Assembly (NCBI GenBank): GCA_900467745.1
Contig: UBQW01000061.1
Span: 1-59,008, forward strand
DNA from: Hyphomicrobiales bacterium
GTDB lineage: Bacteria; Pseudomonadota; Alphaproteobacteria; Rhizobiales; Rhizobiaceae
Direction of reading: 5' to 3'
DNA length: 59,008 bases
Each line of letters starts with the position of its first letter. Position 1 is the stretch's first letter. Of this stretch, positions 51,687-59,008 are shown piece by piece. Position numbers and translations under genes: made by a program. The notes under the pieces were generated by a model, which saw only the letters and a list, made by a program, of their open reading frames with translations, was not told where the DNA came from and searched no databases.

Positions 51687-52283
51687 ATGCGAGAGTTGAT
51701 CCTGGCCATGGCGATGACGCTCGATGGTTTTGTCAGCGGCCCCGAAGGTGAGACCGAATGGATTTTCACCGGTGACGAGGAGGCGATCGCCTGGAAGGTC
51801 GAGAACGCCTGGAATGCCAGCCTGCACATCATGGGCAGCCGCACATTCGAGGGAATGGCGCGCTTCTGGCCGACATCGACGAACGTCTTCGCACCCGCGA
51901 TGAACCAGATTCCCAAGGCGGTGTTTTCGAAGAAGGGTGCGGCGATCCTGCCGAAGGCGCCTGACGCACCAGCGTCAGCCGAGCCGCAACCCGGCGCCGA
52001 CAGCTGGAGCAAAGCCTATGTGGCGAGCGGCGATCTCGCCGAGGAAATCGCCAGGCTGAAGGCCGAAGATGGCAAGCCGATCATCGCCCATGGCGGCGCC
52101 ACCTTCGCGCGCAGCCTCATCGCCCATGATGTGGTCGATCAGTACATGCTGATGGTCTATCCGCTGGCGCTCGGTCGCGGCCAGCCGATCTTCTCCGATC
52201 TGGCGCAGCCGAGCCAGTTGCAACTGGTCGGCACGCGGGTGTTTCCCAAGGGCGCCATCGCGCAGGTCTATCGGCGGGCTTAA
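51687..52283 (+). CDS. RibD C-terminal/dihydrofolate reductase-like protein
   Basis: A 198-residue protein of the bacterial bifunctional deaminase-reductase C-terminal group: LILAMAMTLDGFVSGPEGETEWIF, LHIMGSRTFEGMARFWP, KPIIAHGGATFARSLI and YPLALGRGQPIF. It would bind NADPH; the actual substrate of these YyaP-like proteins is unknown. AGGAGG precedes the ATG at 51687. It overlaps guaD by four bases, tail to tail. Confidence 0.87.
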   Translation: MRELILAMAMTLDGFVSGPEGETEWIFTGDEEAIAWKVENAWNASLHIMGSRTFEGMARFWPTSTNVFAPAMNQIPKAVFSKKGAAILPKAPDAPASAEPQPGADSWSKAYVASGDLAEEIARLKAEDGKPIIAHGGATFARSLIAHDVVDQYMLMVYPLALGRGQPIFSDLAQPSQLQLVGTRVFPKGAIAQVYRRA

Positions 52284-53587
52284 AGCACCGCCTTCGCCGC
52301 CACACCCGCGACATAGGTCTCGACGATGGCGCGGTCGTCGCCCATGGTCTGCAGCAGGAAGAGCTCTTCCGGCAGCGTGTTGACCACCTCCATCTTCAGC
52401 GCCATGGCTGGTGTCGCGCTGGCATCGAGCACCACCACGTCGGCATCTGTGCCCTTGTCGAGCGTGCCGATGCGGTCGGAAAGCGAGAGTGATTGGGCGT
52501 TGCCAAGCGTCATCAGGTAGTAGCTTTCCAGCGGGTTCAGTCGTTCGCCGAGCAGTTGCTGGATCTTGTAGGCCTCGTCCATGGTGCGCAGCATGGAATA
52601 GCTCGAGCCGCCGCCGATATCGGTGGCGACGCCGATGCGGACCGGCTTGTCGCGGCGCATCAGCGCCTTCAGCGGGAAGAGGCCGGAACCGAGGAAGAGG
52701 TTGGAGGTCGGGCAGTGGACGGCGATTGCGCCGGCCTCGCTCATCGCGTCCGCCTCGCGCTCCGACAGATGGATGCAGTGGCCGAAGAGGGTCTTGTCGC
52801 CGAGCAGGCCGTAGCGGGCGTAGATATCGGTGTAGTCGATCGCGTCGGGATAGAGCTCGCAGGTGAATTTGATCTCGTCGTGGTTCTCGGAGAGGTGCGT
52901 CTGGATGTGGAGGTCGGGGAACTCGCGGGCGAGCGCCTGCGTTGCTTCCATCTGGGCGGGCGTCGAGGTGATGGCGAAGCGCGGGGTGATGGCGACGTGG
53001 TTGCGGCCCTTGCCGTGCCAGTCTGCGATGATCTCTCGGGTCTCGTCATAGCCCATCTGAGGCGTGTCGAGCAGGCCCTGCGGGGCGTTGCGGTCCATCA
53101 TCACCTTGCCGCCGACCATGCGCATGTTGCGCTTCATGGCCTCGGCGAAGAAGGCGTCGGCGGAGGTCTTGTGCACGGAGCAGTAGGCGACCGCCGTCGT
53201 CGTGCCGTGGCGGATCAGCTCATCGTAGAAATGCGTGGCGATACGCTCAGCATGCGCGCTTTCGACGAAGCGGCATTCCTCTGGGAAGGTGTAGGTGTTC
53301 AGCCATTCGAGAAGATTGGCGGCATAGGAGGCGATCACCTGCATCTGCGGGAAGTGCAGGTGCATGTCGATGAATCCCGGCATGATCAGATGCGGGCGGT
53401 GGTCGATCTCCTGTGCATCGGCTGCGGCCTTGGCCTTGACCTCGCTATAGGGGCCGCTTTCGACGATGACGCCATTATCCATCAACAGGCCGCCATCGGT
53501 CTCGTAGCGATAGCTTTCGCTGTCGGTCAGGCTCTGAGGTGCCCTGACGAAGGAGAGCAGGCGGCCGCGGAGGAGGGTTTGGGTCAT
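52280..53587 (-). CDS. guaD: Guanine deaminase
   Basis: The 435-residue amidohydrolase shows the metal site PGFIDMHLHFPQMQVIAS (HxH), a further histidine in IQTHLSENHDEI, FGHCIHLSE and the aspartate in GVATDIGGGSSYSML. The block GLLDTPQMGYDETR and the overall length fit guanine deaminase, which yields xanthine for xanthine dehydrogenase (XdhC is encoded nearby). A purine salvage-to-breakdown role matches the rest of the region. Confidence 0.94.
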   Translation of the reverse strand: MTQTLLRGRLLSFVRAPQSLTDSESYRYETDGGLLMDNGVIVESGPYSEVKAKAAADAQEIDHRPHLIMPGFIDMHLHFPQMQVIASYAANLLEWLNTYTFPEECRFVESAHAERIATHFYDELIRHGTTTAVAYCSVHKTSADAFFAEAMKRNMRMVGGKVMMDRNAPQGLLDTPQMGYDETREIIADWHGKGRNHVAITPRFAITSTPAQMEATQALAREFPDLHIQTHLSENHDEIKFTCELYPDAIDYTDIYARYGLLGDKTLFGHCIHLSEREADAMSEAGAIAVHCPTSNLFLGSGLFPLKALMRRDKPVRIGVATDIGGGSSYSMLRTMDEAYKIQQLLGERLNPLESYYLMTLGNAQSLSLSDRIGTLDKGTDADVVVLDASATPAMALKMEVVNTLPEELFLLQTMGDDRAIVETYVAGVAAKAVL

Positions 53588-53630
53588 GGGCGTTCGCCTT
53601 TATCGATTGCGTGTCGTCATCAGAGTGGGC

Positions 53631-54116
53631 TCAGGGCGCCGGCTTGGCGGGGAGGGCCGCGACGGATGCGGCGCAGCCGTATAATGTCCTGCCCTGAAAT
53701 ACCAGCTTTGCCGCGAGATCGTAACGCTTCGCGGATGCGCCGTCGACGCAGGTCTCTTTGGTGACTGTCAGTGTGTAGTGCTGCGGCGGGTGAGTGATGG
53801 TCCAGGTCGCGCTGTCTTCAGTCATCGCCATCGGGCCGGGGTTTATGGTGATGACGTCGTTCTTGCCTGCGCGGCTGAAGGTGATCTGACCCTCGCGGAT
53901 GCTGAGCGCCCAGAAGGGGCCGGTGCCCAGCACATTGACCTCGCCCCATATTTCCTTGGGGCCGGTGATATCGCCAGAGATGTTTGGAGGCACGGTGCCC
54001 GTGGTCTTCACGTCCTCCTGTTTGGCAATGGCCTCTTCGGCCCGCGCTTCCGTCCATGCCAGCCCTGAGAGGGCGATAAGATTGGCCAGAAGCAGGGGGC
54101 GGAGGCCTTTGATCAT
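53631..54116 (-). CDS. Periplasmic protein coupled to puuD
   Basis: A 161-residue exported protein with signal peptide GLRPLLLANLIALSGLAWTEARA. The mature part, GEVNVLGTGPFWALSIREGQITF, looks beta-rich and resembles the COG3650/MliC-like group of small periplasmic proteins; two cysteines (TCVDG, YGCA) may form a disulfide. The start overlaps the puuD stop by ATGA, so it is made with PuuD. It might support PuuD, whose cytochrome domain faces the periplasm; this is inference. Confidence 0.75.
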   Translation of the reverse strand: MIKGLRPLLLANLIALSGLAWTEARAEEAIAKQEDVKTTGTVPPNISGDITGPKEIWGEVNVLGTGPFWALSIREGQITFSRAGKNDVITINPGPMAMTEDSATWTITHPPQHYTLTVTKETCVDGASAKRYDLAAKLVFQGRTLYGCAASVAALPAKPAP

Positions 54117-55357
54117 TCGCGTTTGCCCTCGACCGCGCTTTCGAACCAAGCGACGAGCAGCTTACGCTCATCCGGCGTGATATCGGTGACGTTGCCCGGC
54201 GGCATGGCGTGGCTGCGGCCGGCCTGGATGTAGATTTCGCGGGCGTGTGCTGCGATCTCTGCGTCGTTTTCGAGGATCACGTTCTTCGGCGGCCGCGCCA
54301 GGCCCTCATAGACTGGCTCGGCGGCATGGCACATGGAACAGCGCGTGCCGACAAGCTGCTTGACGGCGGGAAAGTGCGGATCGCCGGCGAACTGCTGGAA
54401 GGCCGGGGCGACCGTCTCGGCGGCCGCGTCCTTCTCTCCGGTCAGCACCTTGGGAACGGTGGAGAGCCACATGATCAGGATGAACAGGATCACGGTTGCC
54501 AGCCACGTCCAGGTCGGGCGGCCCTTGCGGGCATGGGTGGTGTTGAACCAGTGGCGAATGGTGACGCCCATCAGGAAGACAAGTGCCGCGATCACCCAGT
54601 TATAGGCCGTGCCGAAGGCCAGCGGATAGTGGTTCGACAGCATGAAGAAGATGACTGGCAGTGTCAGGTAGTTGTTGTGCAGCGACCGCTGCTTGGCGAT
54701 CGCGCCATATTTCGCATCCGGCGTGCGGCCGGCGATCAGGTCGGCGACGACGATCTTTTGGTTTGGGATGATGATCATGAAGACGTTGGCCGACATGATC
54801 GTCGCGGTGAAGGCGCCGAGATGCAGGAAGGCGGCGCGGCCGGTGAAGAGCTGCGTATAGCCCCAGGCCATGAAGACGAGCACGGCATAGAGCACCACCA
54901 TCAGGCCCCAGGTGTTCTTGCCGATCGGCGACTTGCAGAGCAGATCGTAGACGATCCAGCCGCCGGCGAGCGAGGCGAGCGAGATGGCGATTGCGACCGG
55001 TGCGCTGACATCGAGCACGTGGCGATCGATCAGAAACAGATCGGCGCCGCCGTAATAGACGATACAGAGCATCAGGAAGCCGGAGAGCCAGGTGAAATAG
55101 CTCTCGTATTTGAACCAGGTCAGGTGCTCGGGCATCTGAGCCGGCGCCACCAGATATTTCTGGATATGATAGAACCCGCCGCCATGCACCTGCCACTCCT
55201 CGCCATCGGCGCCGACGGGCAGATGCGGACGCTTCACCAGGCCGAGATCGAGCGCGATGAAATAAAAGGACGAGCCGATCCAGGCAACGGCAGTGATGAC
55301 GTGGAACCAGCGGGCCGCAAAGGCCAGCCATTCCCACGCTATGGCGTATTCATACAT
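54113..55357 (-). CDS. puuD: PuuD membrane-bound urate oxidase with cytochrome c domain
   Basis: The 414-residue protein has about eight or nine membrane helices in the N-terminal part (for example VITAVAWIGSSFYFIALDLG and LSGFLMLCIVYYGGADLFL), with HNNYLTLPVIFFMLSNHYP conserved. The C-terminal domain, from about residue 320, is a cytochrome c with CSMCH (haem) and a distal methionine in HAMPPGN. PuuD oxidises urate to 5-hydroxyisourate and passes electrons to the respiratory chain. It feeds UraH, UraD and PuuE, encoded 7-11 kb away. Confidence 0.94.
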   Translation of the reverse strand: MYEYAIAWEWLAFAARWFHVITAVAWIGSSFYFIALDLGLVKRPHLPVGADGEEWQVHGGGFYHIQKYLVAPAQMPEHLTWFKYESYFTWLSGFLMLCIVYYGGADLFLIDRHVLDVSAPVAIAISLASLAGGWIVYDLLCKSPIGKNTWGLMVVLYAVLVFMAWGYTQLFTGRAAFLHLGAFTATIMSANVFMIIIPNQKIVVADLIAGRTPDAKYGAIAKQRSLHNNYLTLPVIFFMLSNHYPLAFGTAYNWVIAALVFLMGVTIRHWFNTTHARKGRPTWTWLATVILFILIMWLSTVPKVLTGEKDAAAETVAPAFQQFAGDPHFPAVKQLVGTRCSMCHAAEPVYEGLARPPKNVILENDAEIAAHAREIYIQAGRSHAMPPGNVTDITPDERKLLVAWFESAVEGKRE

Positions 55358-55454
55358 TCAGTTCCCCTATTCTCTCCGATTCAGCAGTGTGCAGAATGTT
55401 TTGCCGGGAGAAAAGGGGGATTAGGGCAACACCGCCACGTTGTGGGGCCGGAAA

Positions 55455-56093
55455 TCACGGCTTTCGGACGTAGAGCGGGTCTTCGAGCAGCGGATCGGGC
55501 ACTTTCGACTTTCCGTGCTCGTTCACACCGGCGCCGATCTCGATGATCGTCCAGATGTCGCTGGCGCTTTCGATGCCGAACTCAGTCTCCAGAATGTCGA
55601 TAAAGGCTCTGGTCGAGAGGATGTCGAGATTGAGGTTTTCGGTCTGTCTTAGCGCCGCCCGCGCGCGGCGGTCGTCAACCAGAAGGACGACGGCTTCGCT
55701 GTCCTCAACAACGGTTTCGGCGACCGTGAGAACGTCGAGCAGGCTGTAGTCGCCGCGTCCTTTCCAGCTCGGCTTCAGGTCCGGAACGCTTCCTCCCATG
55801 CGCCAGTTCGTCATGGCCTTTTCGTACTCGCGGCCGACGGCGGTCTCCATGACCCTGATCCGATGCCTGTTGTCGGCAAGCCAGTCAGCTAGCAGCTTTC
55901 GTTGTTCTGTGCGGCGATCGTCGTCGGGATCGGGATCGCGCGTCGCCTCGATCGCGACCATATCGGTGATCCAGACCTGAACCTGCGGCACGAACAGATA
56001 ATCCAGCGCATCTCGGCCGGCCATGGAAAGCAGGGAGAGAGGCGATGTGTCGGGGATAAGGAGGCGAGGGATACGCGCGATCTCCTCGTCCAT
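55455..56093 (-). CDS. PIN-like toxin
   Basis: A 212-residue protein with a PIN-type layout: LIPDTSPLSLLSMAG (D15), an acidic residue in DMVAIEATRD, and GDYSLLDVLTVAE with VVLLVDDRRARAAL closing the site. It is longer than the usual 130-residue PIN toxin, with an extra C-terminal part (residues 150-212). Coupled to the Phd-like antitoxin gene by TGATG. It would cleave RNA; the target is not predictable. Confidence 0.78.
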   Translation of the reverse strand: MDEEIARIPRLLIPDTSPLSLLSMAGRDALDYLFVPQVQVWITDMVAIEATRDPDPDDDRRTEQRKLLADWLADNRHRIRVMETAVGREYEKAMTNWRMGGSVPDLKPSWKGRGDYSLLDVLTVAETVVEDSEAVVLLVDDRRARAALRQTENLNLDILSTRAFIDILETEFGIESASDIWTIIEIGAGVNEHGKSKVPDPLLEDPLYVRKP

Positions 56094-56434
56094 CAGCGCA
56101 GTCTCCAGCGGCGCATCGCGTTGTCGACTTCGCGCGCGATCTCCTCGGGATGCTTTCCACTAAGCGCGTCGCTCGCCATCTGATTGATATAGCCGGGATC
56201 TCGGGTGTCGTAGCCTAGCGGGTCTGCAATGCGGCGATGAAGCGTGGGGCGCGATTTGCGCACCTCGTTCGGCACGGGCTCGCCGGCGGCCGTCTTCAGC
56301 CGAATGAATTCCTCCGCCGACATCACGACGGCGCGCGGCTGGTCCCGGTTGGTCACCAGAACCGCCTCGACATCGGCCGTTCTCAGGACGTCGCCGAGAT
56401 TTTTCTGCAAGTTGATCGAGCGAATGGTCTGCAT
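56093..56434 (-). CDS. Phd-family antitoxin
   Basis: The 113-residue protein has the Phd/YefM fold at residues 1-55 (SINLQKNLGDVLRTADVEAVLVTNRDQPRAVVMSAEEFIRLK) and a basic C-terminal part that would bind the PIN protein. The ATG at 56434 has GGGAG upstream; an in-frame ATG at 56452 lies inside the operator and is less likely. Confidence 0.83.
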   Translation of the reverse strand: MQTIRSINLQKNLGDVLRTADVEAVLVTNRDQPRAVVMSAEEFIRLKTAAGEPVPNEVRKSRPTLHRRIADPLGYDTRDPGYINQMASDALSGKHPEEIAREVDNAMRRWRLR

Positions 56435-56452
56435 ATCGGACGCTCCCACCAT

Positions 56453-56467
56453 TTTACGTAAATTTAC
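56453..56467. promoter_or_regulatory. Operator of the Phd-PIN module
   Basis: Two overlapping perfect palindromes, TTTACGTAAA (56453-56462) and GTAAATTTAC (56458-56467), lie just upstream of the antitoxin start. This is a typical site for autorepression. Confidence 0.7.
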
Positions 56468-56649
56468 ATAATATCGGTCGGGGGCGCAAATATTTCCCGC
56501 CACCGCATTTGAATGCCCACGGTGAAGCAAAGCCGATCAGATCGCCGCCATTGAAATGCCAAGACTTCATTACAGTTTTATCCAAGGCCGCCGAGACGAG
56601 GGGAAACCGCATCGGCGTGGCGGCGCATTCATCGACGGAGAAGATGCTG

Positions 56650-57012
56650 ATGCGCAGTATTCTTGTGGTTGTGATGATTGCCTTTTCGTCCTGTGTCCAA
56701 ATCCCCGGCGTCCAGACCAGTGGCGCCCAGGCCCATGACGCCCCATCCGGTTGGGCGTACGAGCCCTATTGTTGCAACGGCGACAACGAGACGGGCGATT
56801 GCCAGATGATCCCGCCGAAGAGCGTCGCGATCACGCCGAACGGCTATCGGGTTACGCTTCTGCCGGGAGATCACCGGCTCGTCACCCACGCCCACGTCTT
56901 CCTGCTGCCGATGGGCCGCGCGATGAAATCGGGCGATGGTGACTACCATCTCTGCCTGTTTCCCAACGAGGATACGCCGCGCTGCTTCTATGCGCCCGAA
57001 ATGGGCTACTGA
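56650..57012 (+). CDS. Exported cysteine-rich small protein
   Basis: A 120-residue protein with a hydrophobic leader (RSILVVVMIAFSSC), which may be a signal peptide or lipoprotein signal (cysteine at about residue 14). The mature part has YEPYCCNGDNETGDC and YHLCLFPNEDTPRCFYAPEMGY, with paired cysteines likely to form disulfides. Similar proteins occur in rhizobia without known function. The ATG at 56650 follows GGAG by nine bases; 56644 is the alternative. Confidence 0.7.
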   Translation: MRSILVVVMIAFSSCVQIPGVQTSGAQAHDAPSGWAYEPYCCNGDNETGDCQMIPPKSVAITPNGYRVTLLPGDHRLVTHAHVFLLPMGRAMKSGDGDYHLCLFPNEDTPRCFYAPEMGY

Positions 57013-57911
57013 GCGCTCTCCTTGTCGCGGGCGATCTCTTCCAGGATCCAGCTGCGGAACGCCTTGATCTTCGGGACATTGCGGCGGTTTTCGGCGTAGA
57101 CCAGCCAGTAGCCGCGATCGTCGCTGCAGGTCATCTCGAAGGGCTGATAGAGCCGCCCCTGGGCGAGTTCGTCGCCATAGAAGGCGGGCGTCAGGATGGC
57201 GACGCCCTGGCCGGCCATGGCGGCACTCGCCTCGAAGGTCTGCGATCCATACTGGCTGCGCGGGCGCGATTCCAGGCCGAGGTCAGTCAGGCCTGCCGCC
57301 TTGAACCAGATCTGCCACCAGGGATCGGTGGCGCCGATGATCGGCAGCTTCATCAGGTCTTCGGGCTTGTGGATGCCGCCGATGCTTTCCGCCAGTTTCG
57401 GGCTCAGCATCGGGGTGAAGTCGACATCGAGCAGCTTGTCGGCGATCAGCCCGCGCCAGTTGCCGTCGCCCGAGCGGATTGCGACGTCGACGGATTCGCG
57501 GGTGAAGTCGATCAGCGCTTCCGATGTCGACAGCCGCACCGCGATCGCCGGGTGCCTGAGCTGGAAGGTGCCGAGGCGGCGCGCCAGCCAGTGCGAGGCG
57601 AAGGTGGCGATGGTGTTGATCAGAAGCGTCGATTCGATCTCGCCGCGCGCCTCGGCCATCGCCTCGTTCAAAAGCACGAAGGCGTCGGACACTTTCGGCA
57701 GCAGCAGTTCGCCGGTGTCCGTCAGGCTGATCTGGCGCGGGCGGCGTAAAAACAGCGGCTCGCCGATATTCTCCTCCAGCAGTTTCACCTGATAGCTGAC
57801 GGCCGTCTGCGTCATGCCGAGCTCGTCGCCGGCCTTGGTGAAGCTGCCCAGCCTTGCCACGGCCTCGAAGACGCGCAGCGCATTCAGCGGAACCTGCTTG
57901 GACAGCTTCAT
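57006..57911 (-). CDS. LysR-type regulator, GcvA-like
   Basis: The 301-residue protein belongs to the GcvA/AmpR-like LysR group: VPLNALRVFEAVARLGSFTKAGDELGMTQTAVSYQVKLLE at the N-terminus and GQGVAILTPAFYGDEL in the effector domain. The ATG at 57911 fits a weak AGAG site; an ATG at 57932 has none. It lies downstream of xdhC on the same strand, with the DUF1127 gene on the other strand between them, and may regulate purine genes, though not shown. It overlaps the preceding plus-strand gene by 7 bp at the stop. Confidence 0.87.
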   Translation of the reverse strand: MKLSKQVPLNALRVFEAVARLGSFTKAGDELGMTQTAVSYQVKLLEENIGEPLFLRRPRQISLTDTGELLLPKVSDAFVLLNEAMAEARGEIESTLLINTIATFASHWLARRLGTFQLRHPAIAVRLSTSEALIDFTRESVDVAIRSGDGNWRGLIADKLLDVDFTPMLSPKLAESIGGIHKPEDLMKLPIIGATDPWWQIWFKAAGLTDLGLESRPRSQYGSQTFEASAAMAGQGVAILTPAFYGDELAQGRLYQPFEMTCSDDRGYWLVYAENRRNVPKIKAFRSWILEEIARDKESAQ

Positions 57912-58012
57912 GGATAAGTTCTCTTTATGCATGCAGACGGTTGTTCGATTGGAATTGCAGCATTAATCGGCGCAATCTGCAAGCCATAAGATCAGATTAT
58001 CGAGGTGATGTC

Positions 58013-58228
58013 ATGGCTTGCGTAACAAACGAACACATGGCCCAACACGTGGCCGAACCGACCCGCAGCAAGGCCTTCGAGCGGCTGGTGCACCTGTTGC
58101 GAGGGCTTGCCGTGCGTCTGGCGCGGCCGGACCGGCTGGATCTCGAGGGCATGCCGGATCGCGTCAAGCGCGACCTCGGCTTCATGGACGGGCGTGATCC
58201 TTATATCGAGGATGCGCGGACACGGTAG
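58013..58228 (+). CDS. DUF1127 small protein
   Basis: The 71-residue protein ends with a DUF1127 motif: ARPDRLDLEGMPDRVKRDLGFMDGRDPYI. Such YjiS-like proteins are abundant in Rhizobiaceae; some bind RNA or influence phosphate and carbon metabolism. The ATG at 58013 has GAGG seven bases upstream. The last 28 bases overlap the xdhC gene on the other strand. Confidence 0.8.
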   Translation: MACVTNEHMAQHVAEPTRSKAFERLVHLLRGLAVRLARPDRLDLEGMPDRVKRDLGFMDGRDPYIEDARTR

Positions 58229-59008
58229 ACGGCGAGCGCGGTCAGGATTTCGGCCGCGGTCATGGCGGCGATCACTTCCGGGCGCTTGTCGCGCACCTGT
58301 TGACCGCCGATCGGCAACGTCAGCCGCTCCATCCACGCTCTCTCGCCACCCGCCTCGCGCTGCAGCCAGCTTGCGAAAGTGGCGCGCTTGGTGGCCGAGC
58401 CGATCATGCCGGTATAGGCGAGATCGGTGCGGGCGAGCGCCTCGCGGGCGATCAGGAAATCGAGCGCATGGTCATGGGTGAGGATGACGACGACGGCGCC
58501 CGCGCGCATCTCCTTAACCAGCGCTTCCGGCATGGCGACGAGCCGGGCATTGATGCCTTCAGGCAGATGCGCGAGTTCCTCTTCGCGGGTCTCGATCACG
58601 GTGACGTCGAGCGGCAGCGGCGAGAGTGCTACGGCAAGCGCGCGCCCGACATGGCCGGCGCCGAACAGCCACACCTCCGCCCGCCGCTCCGCCTCGTCGC
58701 TGCGCCGCTCCTCCAACTCGCGGATCACGGCATCCGTCACCTTGCGAAACCGCAACTGCGTGCGCCCGCCGCAGCATTGGCCGATCTCCGGGCCGAGGGG
58801 GATGTCCATCATCTCGCGGCCGTCGGCGCCCTGCAGAAGCTTGCGGGCGTTGGCGATCGCCATGAACTCGAACTGCCCGCCGCCGATGGTGCCCCAGATG
58901 GTGTCGATCGCGACCAGCATGAAGGTGCCGGTTTCGCGGGGGGTGGAGCCTTGGGTGCCTGTGATGTCGATCAGGATGGTTTCGGGGTGGGTGGCGAGGA
59001 ATTGGGGG
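58201..59008 (-). CDS. xdhC: XdhC, xanthine dehydrogenase maturation factor (5' end outside the window)
   Basis: The partial protein (268 residues visible) has the XdhC start region ending GTQGSTPRETGTFMLV, IGGGQFEF, CCGGRTQLRF and a Rossmann domain, VWLFGAGHVGRALAVAL, then HDHALDF and GMIGSATKRATF. XdhC inserts the sulfurated molybdenum cofactor into xanthine dehydrogenase. The frame is open to the edge of the window; xdhA and xdhB are probably beyond it to the right, by analogy with other rhizobia. Confidence 0.92.
   Translation of the reverse strand, partial: PQFLATHPETILIDITGTQGSTPRETGTFMLVAIDTIWGTIGGGQFEFMAIANARKLLQGADGREMMDIPLGPEIGQCCGGRTQLRFRKVTDAVIRELEERRSDEAERRAEVWLFGAGHVGRALAVALSPLPLDVTVIETREEELAHLPEGINARLVAMPEALVKEMRAGAVVVILTHDHALDFLIAREALARTDLAYTGMIGSATKRATFASWLQREAGGERAWMERLTLPIGGQQVRDKRPEVIAAMTAAEILTALAVYRVRASSI

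Noticed and set aside
57854..58012. Upstream extension of the DUF1127 frame
   Set aside because: It runs through the promoter of the divergent LysR gene; the ATG at 58013 has a proper ribosome binding site and gives the usual family length.

Overview
The window looks like chromosome of an alphaproteobacterium of the order Rhizobiales, most likely the Rhizobium/Agrobacterium group. This rests on a ChvE-GguA-GguB-GguC sugar uptake cluster with a divergent GbpR-type LysR regulator, a XylF/H/G importer with a ROK regulator, an inositol dehydrogenase, a membrane-bound PuuD urate oxidase, a DUF1127 protein, a FixK/FNR-type box and a uniformly high-GC third codon position. There is one tRNA (Arg, CCG). 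I see no rRNA, CRISPR array, insertion sequence or prophage.

Region 1 (1-7.8 kb) is an unusual gene set: a membrane-anchored ToxR/CadC-like winged-helix regulator, an outer-membrane channel-like protein, a periplasmic HAD phosphatase, a formylglycine-generating enzyme (FGE) and a periplasmic sulfatase carrying the C-T-A-G-R site that FGE modifies. A nearly identical 20-bp element (TTTACCGTTGCGTACTTACG) lies upstream of four transcription units here, always in the same orientation to the gene it precedes. A weaker copy precedes the regulator. I read this as a small undescribed regulon and consider it the best candidate for a new system in the window.

Region 2 (7.8-16.3 kb) holds a universal stress protein gene with a well-placed FNR/FixK box, two tandem paralogous glycosyltransferase-like proteins, tRNA-Arg, a TPR-like protein and the xylFHG operon with its divergent ROK regulator and palindromic operator. 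Region 3 (16.3-29.4 kb) holds an acyltransferase, IdhA, a J-domain-like protein, GbpR and a six-gene operon (chvE-gguA-gguB-gguC, aldehyde dehydrogenase, dehydratase). That operon couples sugar import to a non-phosphorylating pathway ending in 2-oxoglutarate. Both sugar operons have a strong hairpin directly after the binding-protein gene.

Region 4 (29.4-42.3 kb) contains small proteins, a VOC protein, an ATP-grasp/alpha-E/transglutaminase operon, a 5'-truncated EamA transporter remnant, an RhlE-type helicase, a four-PAS hybrid kinase with a possible CtrA box, and a split MnmC pair (methyltransferase and FAD oxidase) whose start codons overlap head to head.

Region 5 (42.3-59 kb) is purine and ureide catabolism: puuE, uraD, allA, uraH, then guaD, puuD and xdhC (cut by the window edge). 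Three toxin-antitoxin modules are scattered through it. One, a triplicated MntA antitoxin followed by a single HepT toxin, sits inside the puuE-uraD-allA-uraH run and overlaps allA by ATGA. YefM-YoeB and a Phd-PIN pair are the other two. Unrelated genes in this region include lldD, a quinone oxidoreductase, two LysR regulators and a metallophosphoesterase.
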